Part shown: positions 12,001 to 22,878 of the stretch, piece by piece
Numbering within the stretch: position 1 is the stretch's first letter
How the letters are laid out: each line of letters opens with the position of its first letter
From: Spongilla lacustris
Lineage: Eukaryota > Porifera > Demospongiae > Spongillida > Spongillidae
Assembly (NCBI GenBank): GCA_949361645.1
Contig: OX442417.1
Coordinates: forward strand, 14,931,954-14,995,953
Length of the DNA: 64,000 nucleotides
Reading direction: 5' to 3'
Notes under the pieces: model-generated
Seen by the model: the letters and a program-made list of their open reading frames with translations, nothing else
The model's database searches: none
Told to the model about the DNA's origin: nothing
Translations under genes and position numbers: made by a program

Positions 12001-12075
12001 TTATATAAAGGTGCCCCAGCTCGCCGTACCTGCCGAAGTTGAACCGTATGTGCCTCCCCACCCGTCGTGACGTCA
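12001..12075 (+). promoter_or_regulatory. Candidate core promoter of the UGT gene: TATA box and CRE-like site
   Basis: A TATA-like TTATATAAAG lies at 12001-12010 and a perfect palindromic TGACGTCA (CREB/ATF consensus) at 12068-12075, just before the first UGT codons near 12098. Spacing of the TATA box to the start codon (about 90 bases) is plausible. This is motif evidence only. Confidence 0.5.
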
Positions 12076-12825
12076 CTATATAGTAATTGCATTCCTCATG
12101 TTTAAATTATTGGTTGTTATTGGCACTAATCTCGTTCTCCTGCGCTAATGCCGATCAACTCTCTCCAATTGGAAATAATCTCTCTGTGCTCGCAATATGC
12201 ATTCCGTCCACAGGACATATGGCGACGCCCATCAGCTTAGGCGAGGAGCTGATTCGTCGAGGACACAGCGTCTCTTTATTTACCGTCCAGTTAAGAGACA
12301 CTGAATTCCCAAAGAAGGTTACCGAGAAGGCAGGAATAACTTACTTGCACGCTGACACTAATCATACTTTTGAAACGACGCGACGTTTCATGGACAACTA
12401 TTCAGCTGCAACCATTACGTCATGGTCCTCCCTCGTCTCAGCTTATCACTCGTCCATTCCAATAGGGCGGTATTTCCCAGATGTGCTGCAAACAACTTGG
12501 AAAGTTTTGGACACGCCTTCACTGAAGAACTTCGACCTTCTCTTGGCTACTGAATTTCACCAGCCATATTGCTATATGTCTAAGCGAGAATTCCTCTAAT
12601 TATCGTGAGCAGTACTCGTGAAATGTTCCACCATCAGCGCCCACCTTGGCCGTTTCCTGGTTATGATTCTAAGTGGTCTGAAAACTTAGATTTCTTGGGA
12701 CGACTATATTTTACGATCTTCAAACCGCTGTCTTCATGGATATTTGCCAACATGATATCTTTGCCTGACTGTACAGAAAGGCTAGCCCTAGGGCCTGGAG
12801 TGACTGTGCCTAATATTGTCCCAAC

Positions 12826-14722
12826 CAGGGTTGCCGAAAGTCAGGCCGGGGTCCGGCCTGTGACCGGCCGGCCTGAAAGGCCCGGCCTGGCAGGCCGGCC
12901 TGCCAGGTCGGATAAATTGATGTTATTAAACAATTTATTAAAAATGCATTTGAGCAGGCCAAAACCACCTCAATCCTGGGTCTTAAATAAGGAATGGGCT
13001 AATCTTCCCATAGCAGTCACCTGTATGCAGTGTTGCCGCGGCCAGCACGGGTCGTCCGTGACCGTATTCATTTGACGGTTTTTGACGGCCGACCGTGACC
13101 GTGACCGGGAAGCTTACCGATCACGTGATTAAACCGTGAAAAATAATTGGCCGTCAAATTTATTTGCTGGCCGTCCGTGGCCGTCAGAACTTTTGACGGT
13201 CCATTAAGCCTGTTCACGTCACTAGCGTCACGTGCAGTGGATTTTTTCCCTGCGTGGCGAATGTCGTCTTTCCAAGAACCTTTGACTGTCACCAACACGT
13301 GGCTATGGAACCATTTTATTATTTACGCTGTCCCCCTCGCCACGACATAGTTTCGTCCCCAGCCTGATATGTATTCGTAATATGCGATGTAATGCTGCCG
13401 AATGTAGGTCTGGGGACGCGACTTTCCATGATTATGCGTTATCGCGTGGATTCCACGTGCGAGCGAGTTTTCTCCCAGTTGAGACTCATTGTAAAGATGG
13501 AGGATGGATCCAGCCAGGATTGAATCTGTTCTCTTTCTCAGCCGGCTGCAATAAAGCCTTTAGTTAATTGAATCTGTTCTTTCACACTTGTTCTGCTATG
13601 CCCATGCATACCGTTCATGAACCATTTCTATTGATACGTGCATGTCAAACTTCTATAGCATAAATAATGACCGTCCGTGACCGTATTAAAATTTTGACGG
13701 CTGACGGCCAGCCGTGTACGCGACCGTATTGAAATCATACGGTCCATCTTTGACCGTGAACGTGACCGTCTATATCCAAACGGCCAGCCGTGAACGTGAC
13801 CGGATTGTTAAAAGCTGGCCGCGGCATCACTGCCTGTATGAGAGACTTTCTTCTCAATGATCTCACAAAGTGATGGGACACGGGCAACGTACTTCTGGGG
13901 ATGGCAGCATTTGTTGACCCAAGGCACAAGCTAAGAGCCTAGAGTGGTGGAAACGTCACCAGCAACACATCATCCAAAAAACAACTGCTAGAGGAGATGT
14001 TTGCTGTGTTTGGGTTACAAATGACATGCAGAGATCGCACCTGGTAATGAAGGTGATGCTCAAATTGTTAAGCGGCGGCGCTTTGATATCGATGACTGCG
14101 ATTTTCTGGATGAAGATGAACCGGATGAGCAAGACACTTCAGAAGCAGCTGCAGGTGCCCTTCAGAGAGCCGCAGTTCAGGGGGAGTATGATGCATGGCT
14201 GCTTGTTCCTGAGGCCCGAGTCATAGAATGCTGATGCAAATTCCCCTTTGGACCCTCTAGCGTGGTGAAAAATGCACGATGGGCAATTCCCCACAATTGC
14301 AAAGCTTGCCTGGAAGTATTTAGCTATTCCTGCTTCTTCAGCTCCATCCGAGCGGGTGTTTTCGCGAGCTATAGCAGAGATAGTATAGTATAAGCTGATT
14401 CAACAGCGCCAGAGATGGAACCTTCTCCCTCAACGTTGCATGGTTAATTACAAGTATTTAGATAGCAATTGCGCGCTGTTTGCATCACTGCATGTTATGT
14501 ATCTCAGAGACTCAGTTTCTGTATCTGTAATTTTTAAATTGTAACCATTACCAGCTGATTGTAATACTATATATAGCTATAGACATCGGCGCAAAATGAA
14601 TTAATAATTTATTATAATAAGTGGGTAGATCCCGGCCTGCCGGCCTGTCAGGTCACGGTCCGGCCTGCCAGGCCAAGCTAAATGTCCGGCCTGGCAGGCC
14701 GACCTGGCCTTCGGCAACCCTG
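12826..14722 (+). mobile_element. hAT transposon, defective, inserted in the UGT gene
   Basis: 1897 bases bounded by inverted ends cagggttgccgaa...ttcggcaaccctg, with an exact 8-base target duplication gtcccaac at 12818-12825 and 14723-14730, diagnostic of hAT. The subterminal regions are packed with GGCCGGCCTG-type palindromic motifs. Transposase remains are seen at about 13840-14460. These include the hAT C-terminal dimerisation signature (W.YLAIP..SSAPSERVFSRA, from 14311) followed by QQRQRWNLLPQR, but stops and frameshifts break the frame. A second hAT-type element (13028-13832) lies inside it. A sister copy in reverse orientation is at 46789-47910. Confidence 0.93.
13028..13832. mobile_element. 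Nested non-autonomous hAT-type element
   Basis: 805 bases with inverted ends cagtgttgccgcggccagc and its near-complement, and an exact 8-base target duplication cctgtatg (13020-13027 and 13833-13840). The ends are full of gaccgtgaccg repeats in both orientations. No transposase-like sequence is evident. It inserted into the older hAT element at 12826-14722, giving the order UGT gene, then outer element, then this one. Confidence 0.9.
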
Positions 14723-15563
14723 GTCCCAACTGTAATTGGATTTGAATACCATTGCACCATTTCACCACTCACCACATATGCTGGTCCCATCCTTTCCGTT
14801 GTAACTGATCCAATCCCTGGAGACATTCTGGAATGGCTTGATGGTCACCCTGTAGGCTCCGTAGTGTACATCAGCTTGGGGTCAATTATCTCCTGCACCC
14901 ATCAAATTGCAAGTGCCATCTTGGATGGTCTTAGTGCAACAGGGTACAGTGCAGTGTGGAGTCTTAGGGAGAAGAACCGCCATGTCCTGGATGGGCTGGA
15001 GGTGAATAGCAAGAAGGTACTTCTGCTGGACTGGGCCCCACAGGCGGCCATACTGAGGCACAGGTCCATTAGGATGGCTATACTCCATGGTGGAATAAAT
15101 GGTGTGCAGGAAGCACTGCACAGTGGAGTGCCCATCATTGGGTTGTCGTTTTTCGGGGAGCAGCATGGTAACGCAGCAAGGGTAGCGTACCACGGACTAG
15201 GGGTAGAGCTGGACCACAAAAGCATTACTGGTGCACAAGTTGCAGAAAGCATTCGTGCACTTGATGGCGGTGATTACCACGTCTGTGTGAACAAGCTTCG
15301 CAAGATTTTCCATCAGGCGGGAGGTTGTCACAAAGGCAGCAGATCTAGTGGAGTTTTATGCTGATGTTGGGTACGATCACCTGATCCCAGCACACGCCTT
15401 GTACAACTGGACCTGGATTGAGTACTACAATGCTGACGTGTACGGCCTTCTCCTTCTCATTGGAGGGCTGGTCTCCTGGGCCACCTTCAGACTGTGTAGG
15501 TATGTATGTGGTAAGGTTTGTAGGTGCTCACGTGTGAGTAACACCAAGACAAAGAATGAGTGA

Positions 15564-15988
15564 TGAGCAGGAAGCAAATAATTTAATATTTTTAGTGTCA
15601 TGATGTTGAACACAGGTACAATTAATTAATGTCAATGCCCAACCCTAGGCTTCATGTCTTCTTTTCTAGCACACACCATTGGGCTTTTAGAGGTGCACTT
15701 GCATGTCCACACCAATCAGTAATCGTCCAGTCTACCAGTCAAGCGTACCTCTACACCCCACAACATGCAAACCCTACATTCCAAATTTCCTCTGATGCAA
15801 TGGTGGCTGGGCTGCCGCATGCCAATCATGCGATAGGATGTTTCCTCGGAAACCGTCCCAATTATAATATTTGGTGTGGAGATGCTAACGATACACTTTG
15901 TCCAAAAACAAATATATGTCCATACATGTACAGCATATAATGACAGCATAATTTGTGTGATTGTATGAACTGGCTTCCAAGTCAGTGT
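15564..15988. other. Convergent spacer between UGT pseudogene and LDLa gene A
   Basis: No coding similarity seen. The two flanking genes converge here, so it should hold both 3' ends. Confidence 0.4.
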
Positions 15989-18900
15989 TCAGACATGTTC
16001 TTCGAGAGGCTTCATTTCCTCCAGTAGCAGTCCCTTCTCTGTGCCACTGTGTGCCCCTGGCTGCTGGGTGGTGTTGGCCACACACATGGTCTTCTGCCGC
16101 TGCATGTACTTGTACCCGCCATATGCACAGATCCCAGTCCAGATGACACAGCAGCATGGCAGGCCCACAGAAAAGACTGTTGAACCAAGTACTACTCCCA
16201 CTATGAAGCTTACAAAGTTTGCTGTGGAGGATCAAAGGGGGGCAGGAGGTTAAGAGACATATTAGTCAGTATCCATTGCACTTATTCTCTCCTATCCCTA
16301 TAATAATGCCAGAGAGCCATAATGTTGAGATCCCTGATGCCGGCTACTGGAGGTTTATCGGAGAAACTTTAATTCTGTATGTCGAGTCCTCTGTATTGTT
16401 ATTATCTGTGTATGTATAATTATTAAAATAACATGTATTAGATTTTTATGTGTACTTTTGTTTCATAAGTTAATGTTTATTTATTTCATGCCTTTGCATT
16501 GGCTCTGACCAGCATCATTCAGGTATATATGCTGGGCAGTGCTTCCAAGCTTGGTCCAGAGGTCTTAATAATAATAATAATAATAATCGCGAGCTCGATG
16601 GTATGCCGTGTTGCAAATGCAACGGTTTAAACGCTCGCTGCAGCTCGTGCGAATGCGTGAAGCAGAATCGACAGTGTGTAAGTTGTCACGCTGGGAAACA
16701 TGGTCGCTGCAGAAACACCGTGCTCAACAACCACGTCATGCCCCAGTTGGCCGCTGCTTCTTCTAGCCGGACGGTAGCCGCCGCTTTGCCTGAGCCTCTT
16801 ACTGCTTTGTCACCATCTAGAGCTCAATCACCATCAACCTCCCAGTCGCCTACGAGCGCCCAGACGGCGCCCATCTCATCTCAGCTGTCACAGCAGCTAT
16901 TCATTTCTAACCCACAGCAGCTGCCTCACCCGCGTCACAGGATACCTCGACGTAATGAATCACATGAGGATTTCTCCACCACTCATTCACAGCCGGAGGA
17001 GCAGCAGAGATCCCCCACGCACTTTTCTCAATCAACCACGAGTTCCCAGATCCCGGGAGTATCTAGAAAGCGGCGGAAGAAGCATTGTATTGTGGAAGGG
17101 TGTCCTGATCATATTGCTCCTTCCATGTGGAAAGCCCACATGACTCTCCATGTCCAGGGTGTATTTTCTGGGGACGTGCCTAACTTTTGGCTGGAGGAGA
17201 ATGATCTTTCCATCTGCCACCTATGCCATCAATTGGTTTCCAACAATCGGTTGTCCTCCCACCCAAGGAAATGTGCTGGTAGTGCTGTGGTTGCTCCGGT
17301 TCTTGACAGTGTGTTAGGGGATGTACCACACAACCTGGCTGAGATGAGCCTACCAACCTTTGATGACGTGTGCCTCCTTGACCAGCCCACCTTGCGCTTC
17401 ATCCCATCAAAGTCCCGGCCTGCTTTTGCCCGGGTATTGTCATCTACTTTGAGAAGTGTTATCCTGGAGAACACAGAGGAGGCATGGCTGAAACTATTCA
17501 TGCTTCCTAAATGTGTTCTGCCTTCACTTCGACGCAAGGGACGACATGACAAGCCACTGCCAGTGGATTCTCTCTGCAACATGTGGTCAGATGACAAACT
17601 GGGAGCCCTTTGGTCTTTGGCCAAGAGTCGGTCAGCCAATCGTAATCATCCAGGAGGTGTGTCCATCAACAATCGGACAAAGGTCATTGACCAAGCTGTG
17701 TCATTAGGCAGATCTGGTATGTTTGGGAAAGCTTGCAGAGTCCTTCAGTCCAGCGGTATTGCCCCAAATAATGAGTCAACGTGGCATCTGTTGAAATCCA
17801 AACATCCCAGCTGTCCCACTCCAGTAGCTCCAGCGTCTGACTCTGCCCCTCTCACCCTCGAGCCAGATTTCAATATCCTTTCTGTCCTACGTTCCTTCCC
17901 CAAGGACACTGCAGCTGGTCCTTCTGGTCTTCGAGTCCAACACCTGCTTGATGTGGCTAGTGTCCCACTTCCCACATCCATTTGCTCCTCCCTCAGGCAG
18001 TTGGTCAATATCCTGGCAGCTGGAAAGGTACCTACATCTGTGTCTAAGTTCTTGGCTGGAGGCTGCTTGATTGCCTTGAACAAAAACAAGGAGGGCTGCC
18101 CACCAGACATTAGGCCCATCGCAGTGGGGGAGACAATAAGGAGGCTGACTGGGAAGTGCATGTGTGCCTTGGTGAAGGACAAGGCTACTGAGTTCTTCCA
18201 ACCCCTGCAACTCGGTGTGGCCTGTCGTGCAGGGGCAGAGAAGGTGGCCCATGCTCTCAGGGGATGCATTGAAGAGCACTGGATGGACGAGGACTTTGTT
18301 GTACTTAAGGTGGACATGAGGAACGCTTTTAATATTGTCTCCAGACAAGCAGTCCTTGATGAGTGTGCTACTTTTTTCCCTGAGTTGCTACCCTGGGTGT
18401 CTTGGTGTTATGGGACCCATCCTCTGCTATGGCACCCTCTTGGCCAGATCAGCTCTGAGTCTGGAGTGCAGCAGGGTGACCCTTTAGGTCCCTTACTGTT
18501 TGCACTAGTCCTCCAGAAGTTGGTATCTAGCCTGGACGCAGATGAGGAGTGTGCTGAAATCCTTCTCCAAGCTTGGTACCTTGATGATGGAGCTTTGGCA
18601 GGCACCCGCTCAGCTGTACTACGTGCCTTACATGTGATTGAGGAGTTGGGTCCTGCATTGGGCCTACATGTGAACCTGGCCAAGTGTGAGATGTTCAGCA
18701 GGCAGGGTAACACATCTTTCCCACCGGAGGTGAGGTGCTCACTCCTGCCTAATCTGGACATCCTGGGTGCTCCAATTGGGGATTATCTACACTGTTCTAA
18801 GTTTATCGCTGGGAGGTGTGCTGAGTCCAGGAAGCTACTCTCCGGTCTAGTGGATGTTGCTGCAGTCGATCTCCAGGTAGCAGTTTCCTTATTGCGCATG

Positions 18901-20089
18901 TGTGGTAGCTTCTGCAGGATGGTCCACATAGCAAGGGTTACCCCACCAAGCCTGGCCACAGATGCTCTAAGGTCTTTTGATGAGGAGGTCAAGCAGTGCT
19001 TTGTAATGTGCTCCGCCATCAATGTTACCAATGATGCCTGGAGCCAGGCACAGCTAGGACTAAAATTTGGGGGTCTGGGTCTTCGCTCCCTCTCTCACCA
19101 TGCTGCTGCAGCGTTCATTGCCTCCCTGTCATTCTCCGGCTTTGGCAAGGCTGATAATGTTCACCTAAAACAGGCAGTGGCAATGTTTAACACTCAGGTC
19201 TCCCCCTTTAATGCCATTACAGTCAGTTCTGCTCTGGAGTCTCCCATTCACCAGAAGGCCTTGTCAGGATTGATCCAAACCCAACATTTCCACATCTTGT
19301 TGGAATCCTCCTCTCCAGCTAACAGAGCTCGCCTCCTGTCAGTGGCTGCTCCTCATGCTTCCTCTTGGCTATCAGTGGTCCCTTCCCCTGGTTTGGGCTT
19401 GCACCTGGAATCGAATGAGTTCCAGATGGCTATTAGGTGGTGGCTGGGGTTAGATACTTCTGGTCGGTCCATGTGCCCATTCTGCCCCGATACTGCTCTT
19501 GATCCTCTTGGTCACCATGCTGTGACCTGCAGGCATGGGGGGGATGTGGTCACACGCCATAATCGTCTACGAGATGAGGTATTTGACCTTTGTCGTCGTG
19601 CCCACCTAAGTGTGAGTGTGGAGAGAGGTCATGGCCTTACCAGAGACCTTGCCCACACCAGACCTGCTGACATCCTCATTGCTGGCTGGGACAGAGGCAA
19701 ACCTGCGGCACTAGACCTGACCATTACCTCACCACTATGCTCTGTCATCTTGGGTGAATCATGTCACCAGGTTGGTGCGGCAGCCCTGGCAGCAGAGACC
19801 CGCAAGCTCCACTCCAATGGACCCAAGTGCCAAGAGTTGGGCTGGTCCTGCATCCCATTGGCAGTGGAGACTTATGGCAATTGGGGCAAGCAGGCTCATG
19901 ATACCTTCTCCAGGCTGGCATCCTTCCTAGCCATTCACCAGTCTTCCCCCAAGGCAGTAGTTGTGGCTGAAATTTATGGCCGGTTGAATGTGGTCCTGGT
20001 TCGGTCCATTGCTAGAGCCATCCTGGCCAGGGAGCTTCCACCCTCCTAACTTGCTATTAGTAGTTTAATTGTGTATGCATTTAAATAAG

Positions 20090-20121
<32 letters not shown>

Positions 20122-22187
20122 GTAATAATAATAATTGTATTCTATTGTAATGTTGTATGTGCATTTACTCCTGAATAATAATAATAACTGCTATCTAGAG
20201 TATTAGTTTATATATTGCAATTACAAGTACACATATACACCACTTGAAAAACATCCAATCTACCCTCAGACCTGATGTTAATGTTATTATTTATATTAAA
20301 GCACACTATTACAATATCTTACAGTTCTATACCTTCCTGAGGATGATGGCTCTGGCATTTGCTCTGATCAGGCAACTTTATTATCTAGGATATTTTATTA
20401 TTTTACAAGCAAAGCATGAAACACAAATTAACATAAAATACATAGGCCTAAAATTCAACTCGAGACAAACAAACACAAGTTCAATACATATCTAACTATA
20501 CACACCACACTGACTGCATTGCCTCTCTGCACAACAACAGAAATTTGTTGGTAAAGGTATGCCTTTGAGTTAGGCTCATTGGATGTGGCTTTGATTCTGT
20601 GATCCAAATCACACACAAGATTGTATAGGCATTTGGGCCAAAGACACACCTGCATGATGTCTCAATAGCAATGGAGTAGAAATGATGTACAAATGCTATA
20701 GCCTCATATTTGGTCTTTTTAATAGCTTCTGCTTTTGACGTTGCCTGTACCTCATATGAGATTGCAAATGTGCGACATCCCAGACAAACGGATGTCCTGA
20801 TTTGCATGGTGCAATTGTGACTCCATCAGGTCGTTTACCATCGGAGCATGTGTGATAGATCCGGCTGCAGGCTCCAAAATTGATGGAATCTGAGCCATCC
20901 AGATGTCTTTGGCCCGCTAATAATATTAAAAAACAAACTCAATGCCCCCATGCAGATCATCTTAGCACAGGGCAGGATCATGCCAGAAAGGCTCTAACAT
21001 TGGAGCAAACCAGTTAAAGCCTTGATAATGTAGTTTGAGCAGCCAATACAGAAACTGATATATATATATATATAATTATATATATATATATTATATATAT
21101 ATATATTTCTTTTTTGTTGTTGCTCCTCATGTCTCCCCAAAGAAGTCATACTACTACAACTGGTGGTAGTCTCTCCATACGTAATCACTTAATTGTGCTA
21201 TGCATGCATGTGTATGTGTGTTTGTTCATGATTCCTTGTTTTTGTATCAGCCAGGGCGATCAGTGACATGTTTGCCCTGGTGAGAGCCATCGCAAGTGCC
21301 ATACTGGCTAAGGATGTGGTTCCTGCTGACTTTAATTAAATGGCCTTGCATACTCCCGTTGTGTTTATGTATCCTTGGCTGCCGTGTGTTATAATTATCA
21401 TCATAATCAAATAACCGAACAATTCAATCCATTTTAAAGCGACTCTGACTGTGTGGATTGTTGGAGAAACATGAGTAGATCAGTACTAGTGGTACACTGA
21501 TGGTACATGTATGTATGTGCTAATTAGCATCTCGGGACGGCATACAGTTTACAATGTCTCAATGTCTTCTATTCAAATACCACAGTTATAGTTTGTCACT
21601 ATCACGTGTGCTCAACGGTATTGAAATTCATAATCTATCAGATAATAATTTTGAAAAAGTTAAAACCGATTATCAAGTGGGGGGGGCGGTGGCGGGGGCG
21701 GTGGCGGTGTAGTAATGGGTCTGGGCACGAGGATATATATTTATTAAGTCTACATGCCAGTGATGCCACTTACTGGGTCCACAGCTAGCTTCGTCACTAT
21801 TGTCCCCACAGTTATCTTCGCCGTCGCAAACCTGGTATCCAGACACGCAGATTCCGTTGTTACATTCGAACTGGTAAAGCGTACAATTCCCTGCAAGTTT
21901 AATAAACTTGTTTATTACCCCCGTATTCTATCACCTTGTTCCGTACCTTTTCCACATCGGCTTTCGTCATCCCCGCCTGAACAGCTGGTAATTCCGTCAC
22001 AGACCCGCTCGCTCTTGCCGTTAAGGCATTGGCCGCTTTTGCAGAGAAATTGAATGTTGAAGCAGAGCCCGTACGCTGCGAAAGAGACGTGACGATTAAT
22101 TCAGTTTTTCACGACGAACATGCCCGAGCGAAAACCTGAGGCGATCGCCGCGGTTAGCACAATAGCCGTAAGTCGAAGCGTTGTCAT
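15989..22187 (-). CDS. LDLa gene A: small membrane protein with two LDL-receptor class A domains
   Basis: Four exons on the minus strand: 22136-22187 (signal peptide), 21947-22075 and 21774-21890 (one LDLa domain each), 15989-16221 (membrane segment and tail). They total 531 bases, 176 residues, with phases closing. Each LDLa module has six Cys and the calcium-binding acidic cluster (CDG...C.GGDDE..C and [16 protein letters not shown]). A roughly 35-residue hydrophobic segment rich in Gly and Cys follows, then a tail ending [17 protein letters not shown] that holds an acidic di-leucine signal. Exons 1-3 are compact, but the last intron is 5.55 kb and contains an intact retrotransposon on the opposite strand. 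Exon phases, and the 129- and 117-base exon lengths, are identical to LDLa gene B. It is probably a cell-surface or endosomal ligand-binding protein; the ligand is unknown. Confidence 0.85.
16586..20186 (+). mobile_element. Full-length non-LTR retrotransposon flanked by (AAT)n
   Basis: The element consists of the ORF at 16603-20049 with (AAT)n immediately upstream (about 16567-16586) and downstream (about 20089-20133, and again near 20174). It lies in the last intron of LDLa gene A in the opposite orientation. No LTRs are present. AAT repeats on both sides suggest either insertion into an AAT microsatellite, as known for Dong-type elements, or a tail of that composition; the exact ends are uncertain. 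Confidence 0.85.
16603..20049 (+). CDS. Non-LTR retrotransposon polyprotein: Cys-rich domain, zinc fingers, reverse transcriptase, restriction-like endonuclease
   Basis: An intact 1148-codon ORF. Residues 1-37 are a Cys-rich module (C..CNG..ARC.SC.C). C2H2-like fingers follow at about 162-185 and 206-224. The reverse transcriptase spans roughly 440-740, with catalytic D571 ([10 protein letters not shown]), [11 protein letters not shown] around D626 and the active-site YLDD at 659-662. A thumb-like region is followed by a CPFC...HH..TC knuckle (about 958-976). The C-terminus has RPADIL...AALDLT (from about 1020), matching the PD-D/E-K arrangement of restriction-like endonucleases in R2/NeSL/R4-type elements. 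There are no stops or frameshifts, so it may be recently active. It reverse-transcribes its own RNA at a nicked target. Clade assignment needs a tree. Confidence 0.92.
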   Translation: MPCCKCNGLNARCSSCECVKQNRQCVSCHAGKHGRCRNTVLNNHVMPQLAAASSSRTVAAALPEPLTALSPSRAQSPSTSQSPTSAQTAPISSQLSQQLFISNPQQLPHPRHRIPRRNESHEDFSTTHSQPEEQQRSPTHFSQSTTSSQIPGVSRKRRKKHCIVEGCPDHIAPSMWKAHMTLHVQGVFSGDVPNFWLEENDLSICHLCHQLVSNNRLSSHPRKCAGSAVVAPVLDSVLGDVPHNLAEMSLPTFDDVCLLDQPTLRFIPSKSRPAFARVLSSTLRSVILENTEEAWLKLFMLPKCVLPSLRRKGRHDKPLPVDSLCNMWSDDKLGALWSLAKSRSANRNHPGGVSINNRTKVIDQAVSLGRSGMFGKACRVLQSSGIAPNNESTWHLLKSKHPSCPTPVAPASDSAPLTLEPDFNILSVLRSFPKDTAAGPSGLRVQHLLDVASVPLPTSICSSLRQLVNILAAGKVPTSVSKFLAGGCLIALNKNKEGCPPDIRPIAVGETIRRLTGKCMCALVKDKATEFFQPLQLGVACRAGAEKVAHALRGCIEEHWMDEDFVVLKVDMRNAFNIVSRQAVLDECATFFPELLPWVSWCYGTHPLLWHPLGQISSESGVQQGDPLGPLLFALVLQKLVSSLDADEECAEILLQAWYLDDGALAGTRSAVLRALHVIEELGPALGLHVNLAKCEMFSRQGNTSFPPEVRCSLLPNLDILGAPIGDYLHCSKFIAGRCAESRKLLSGLVDVAAVDLQVAVSLLRMCGSFCRMVHIARVTPPSLATDALRSFDEEVKQCFVMCSAINVTNDAWSQAQLGLKFGGLGLRSLSHHAAAAFIASLSFSGFGKADNVHLKQAVAMFNTQVSPFNAITVSSALESPIHQKALSGLIQTQHFHILLESSSPANRARLLSVAAPHASSWLSVVPSPGLGLHLESNEFQMAIRWWLGLDTSGRSMCPFCPDTALDPLGHHAVTCRHGGDVVTRHNRLRDEVFDLCRRAHLSVSVERGHGLTRDLAHTRPADILIAGWDRGKPAALDLTITSPLCSVILGESCHQVGAAALAAETRKLHSNGPKCQELGWSCIPLAVETYGNWGKQAHDTFSRLASFLAIHQSSPKAVVVAEIYGRLNVVLVRSIARAILARELPPS
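20455..20925 (-). pseudogene. 3' remnant of another non-LTR reverse transcriptase
   Basis: Read on the minus strand with frameshifts, pieces resemble the end of sponge/cnidarian non-LTR polyproteins. They read RPDGVTIAP...VWDVAHL, then [22 protein letters not shown], then [16 protein letters not shown]. The family pattern is RPDG...VWD.T, then K..KY....FVPIAIETSG, then Q.IS..VQRGNA. It differs from the intact + strand element, so it is a second family, truncated and decayed. Confidence 0.65.
21056..21108. repeat. (TA)n microsatellite
   Basis: About 50 bases of nearly pure TA dinucleotides with two short breaks. It can fold on itself. Confidence 0.95.
21253..21340 (+). pseudogene. Short 3' fragment of a retrotransposon related to the one at 16603
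   Basis: Encodes [19 protein letters not shown] with a stop, matching the end of the intact element ([16 protein letters not shown]). A near-twin fragment is at 49497-49604. Confidence 0.65.
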
Positions 22188-22469
22188 GAGTCACAACATA
22201 ATCAAATGCCCGGGGGAGGAAGTGCAAAGGTCCAACAGGGGGAGGATATTTAATTTAAAATTACGTACCCGGGTCCGCGATATTCAGTCTGCATGAGCTG
22301 ACCCAATTAAATACGGTTCAATGTTACGAGGAATGTAAATAAGGGCGCCCTCATTCGCGACGCAGCACACTGCAGTACTAAGTACTTCAAGCAACTTCAA
22401 CCAGCTTTAGGACGTTTTTGTTGATTCTAGATCTGTTACTGTATGTCATATTGAAAAGAAGCGAAACGC

Positions 22470-22471
22470 CG

Positions 22472-22502
<31 letters not shown>
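22470..22502. repeat. Poly-C tract
   Basis: A run of about 32 cytosines upstream of LDLa gene A, a common assembly error site. Confidence 0.95.
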
Positions 22503-22878
22503 ACAGCACCACCAACCACCTGCTGCCCCAAGCAATGCTTCATTGCGATGCTTAACAACACAGCATATCTCCTTTTGAAAAGAATTCAATTAATGTCTCG
22601 ATCCATAACGTAATTGTCACTGTAAACAACGCGTTTCCGCGGTGGAAGGTCAAAGTTGCTAATACATGTAGACTTAACCAACAATGAATGTACTTATTGC
22701 CTTGTCCTTTTGACCGGGTCAACAAAAGTATAGGCTGTCTCCTTGGCGAGCATGCATGGTCAAAAGTATTACAAATGTACCACAAACGAGTTGATATACA
22801 AATACACATGTACATGTAGTACGTAGCTTGGTGGGGCTACCTTTGCAGCCCTCTGGCCATGCCCATACGTATACGGTT

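Larger units (their letters stand above)
12098..15563 (+). pseudogene. UDP-glycosyltransferase pseudogene split by a hAT transposon
   Basis: The three parts read as one UGT, an ER enzyme moving a sugar from a UDP-sugar to small lipophilic acceptors. The N-terminal half (to about 12825) has a signal-peptide-like segment and GHMATPISLGEELIRRGHSV. The C-terminal half (14731-15563) carries the UDP-sugar binding signature: WAPQAAILRHRSI, HGGINGVQEALHSGVPIIG, then FGEQHGNAARV. A membrane helix and basic tail close it (to KTKNE). Defects: the ATG at 12098 is out of frame with the signal peptide, a frameshift falls near 12590 (before IPLIIVSSTRE), another near 15312 (before VVTKAADLVEFY), and a 1.9-kb hAT element sits at 12826-14722. 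The frame continues across the insertion if the element and one target copy are ignored. The gene is intronless as seen. Some single-base shifts could be sequencing errors; the insertion is not. Confidence 0.88.

Noticed and set aside
17745..18348. Minus-strand frames of 150-190 codons
   Set aside because: Shadows of the intact retrotransposon ORF on the + strand.
16603..20049. R2 element specific to 28S rRNA genes
   Set aside because: The nuclease type fits the broad group, but no rRNA sequence flanks the element; AAT repeats do.
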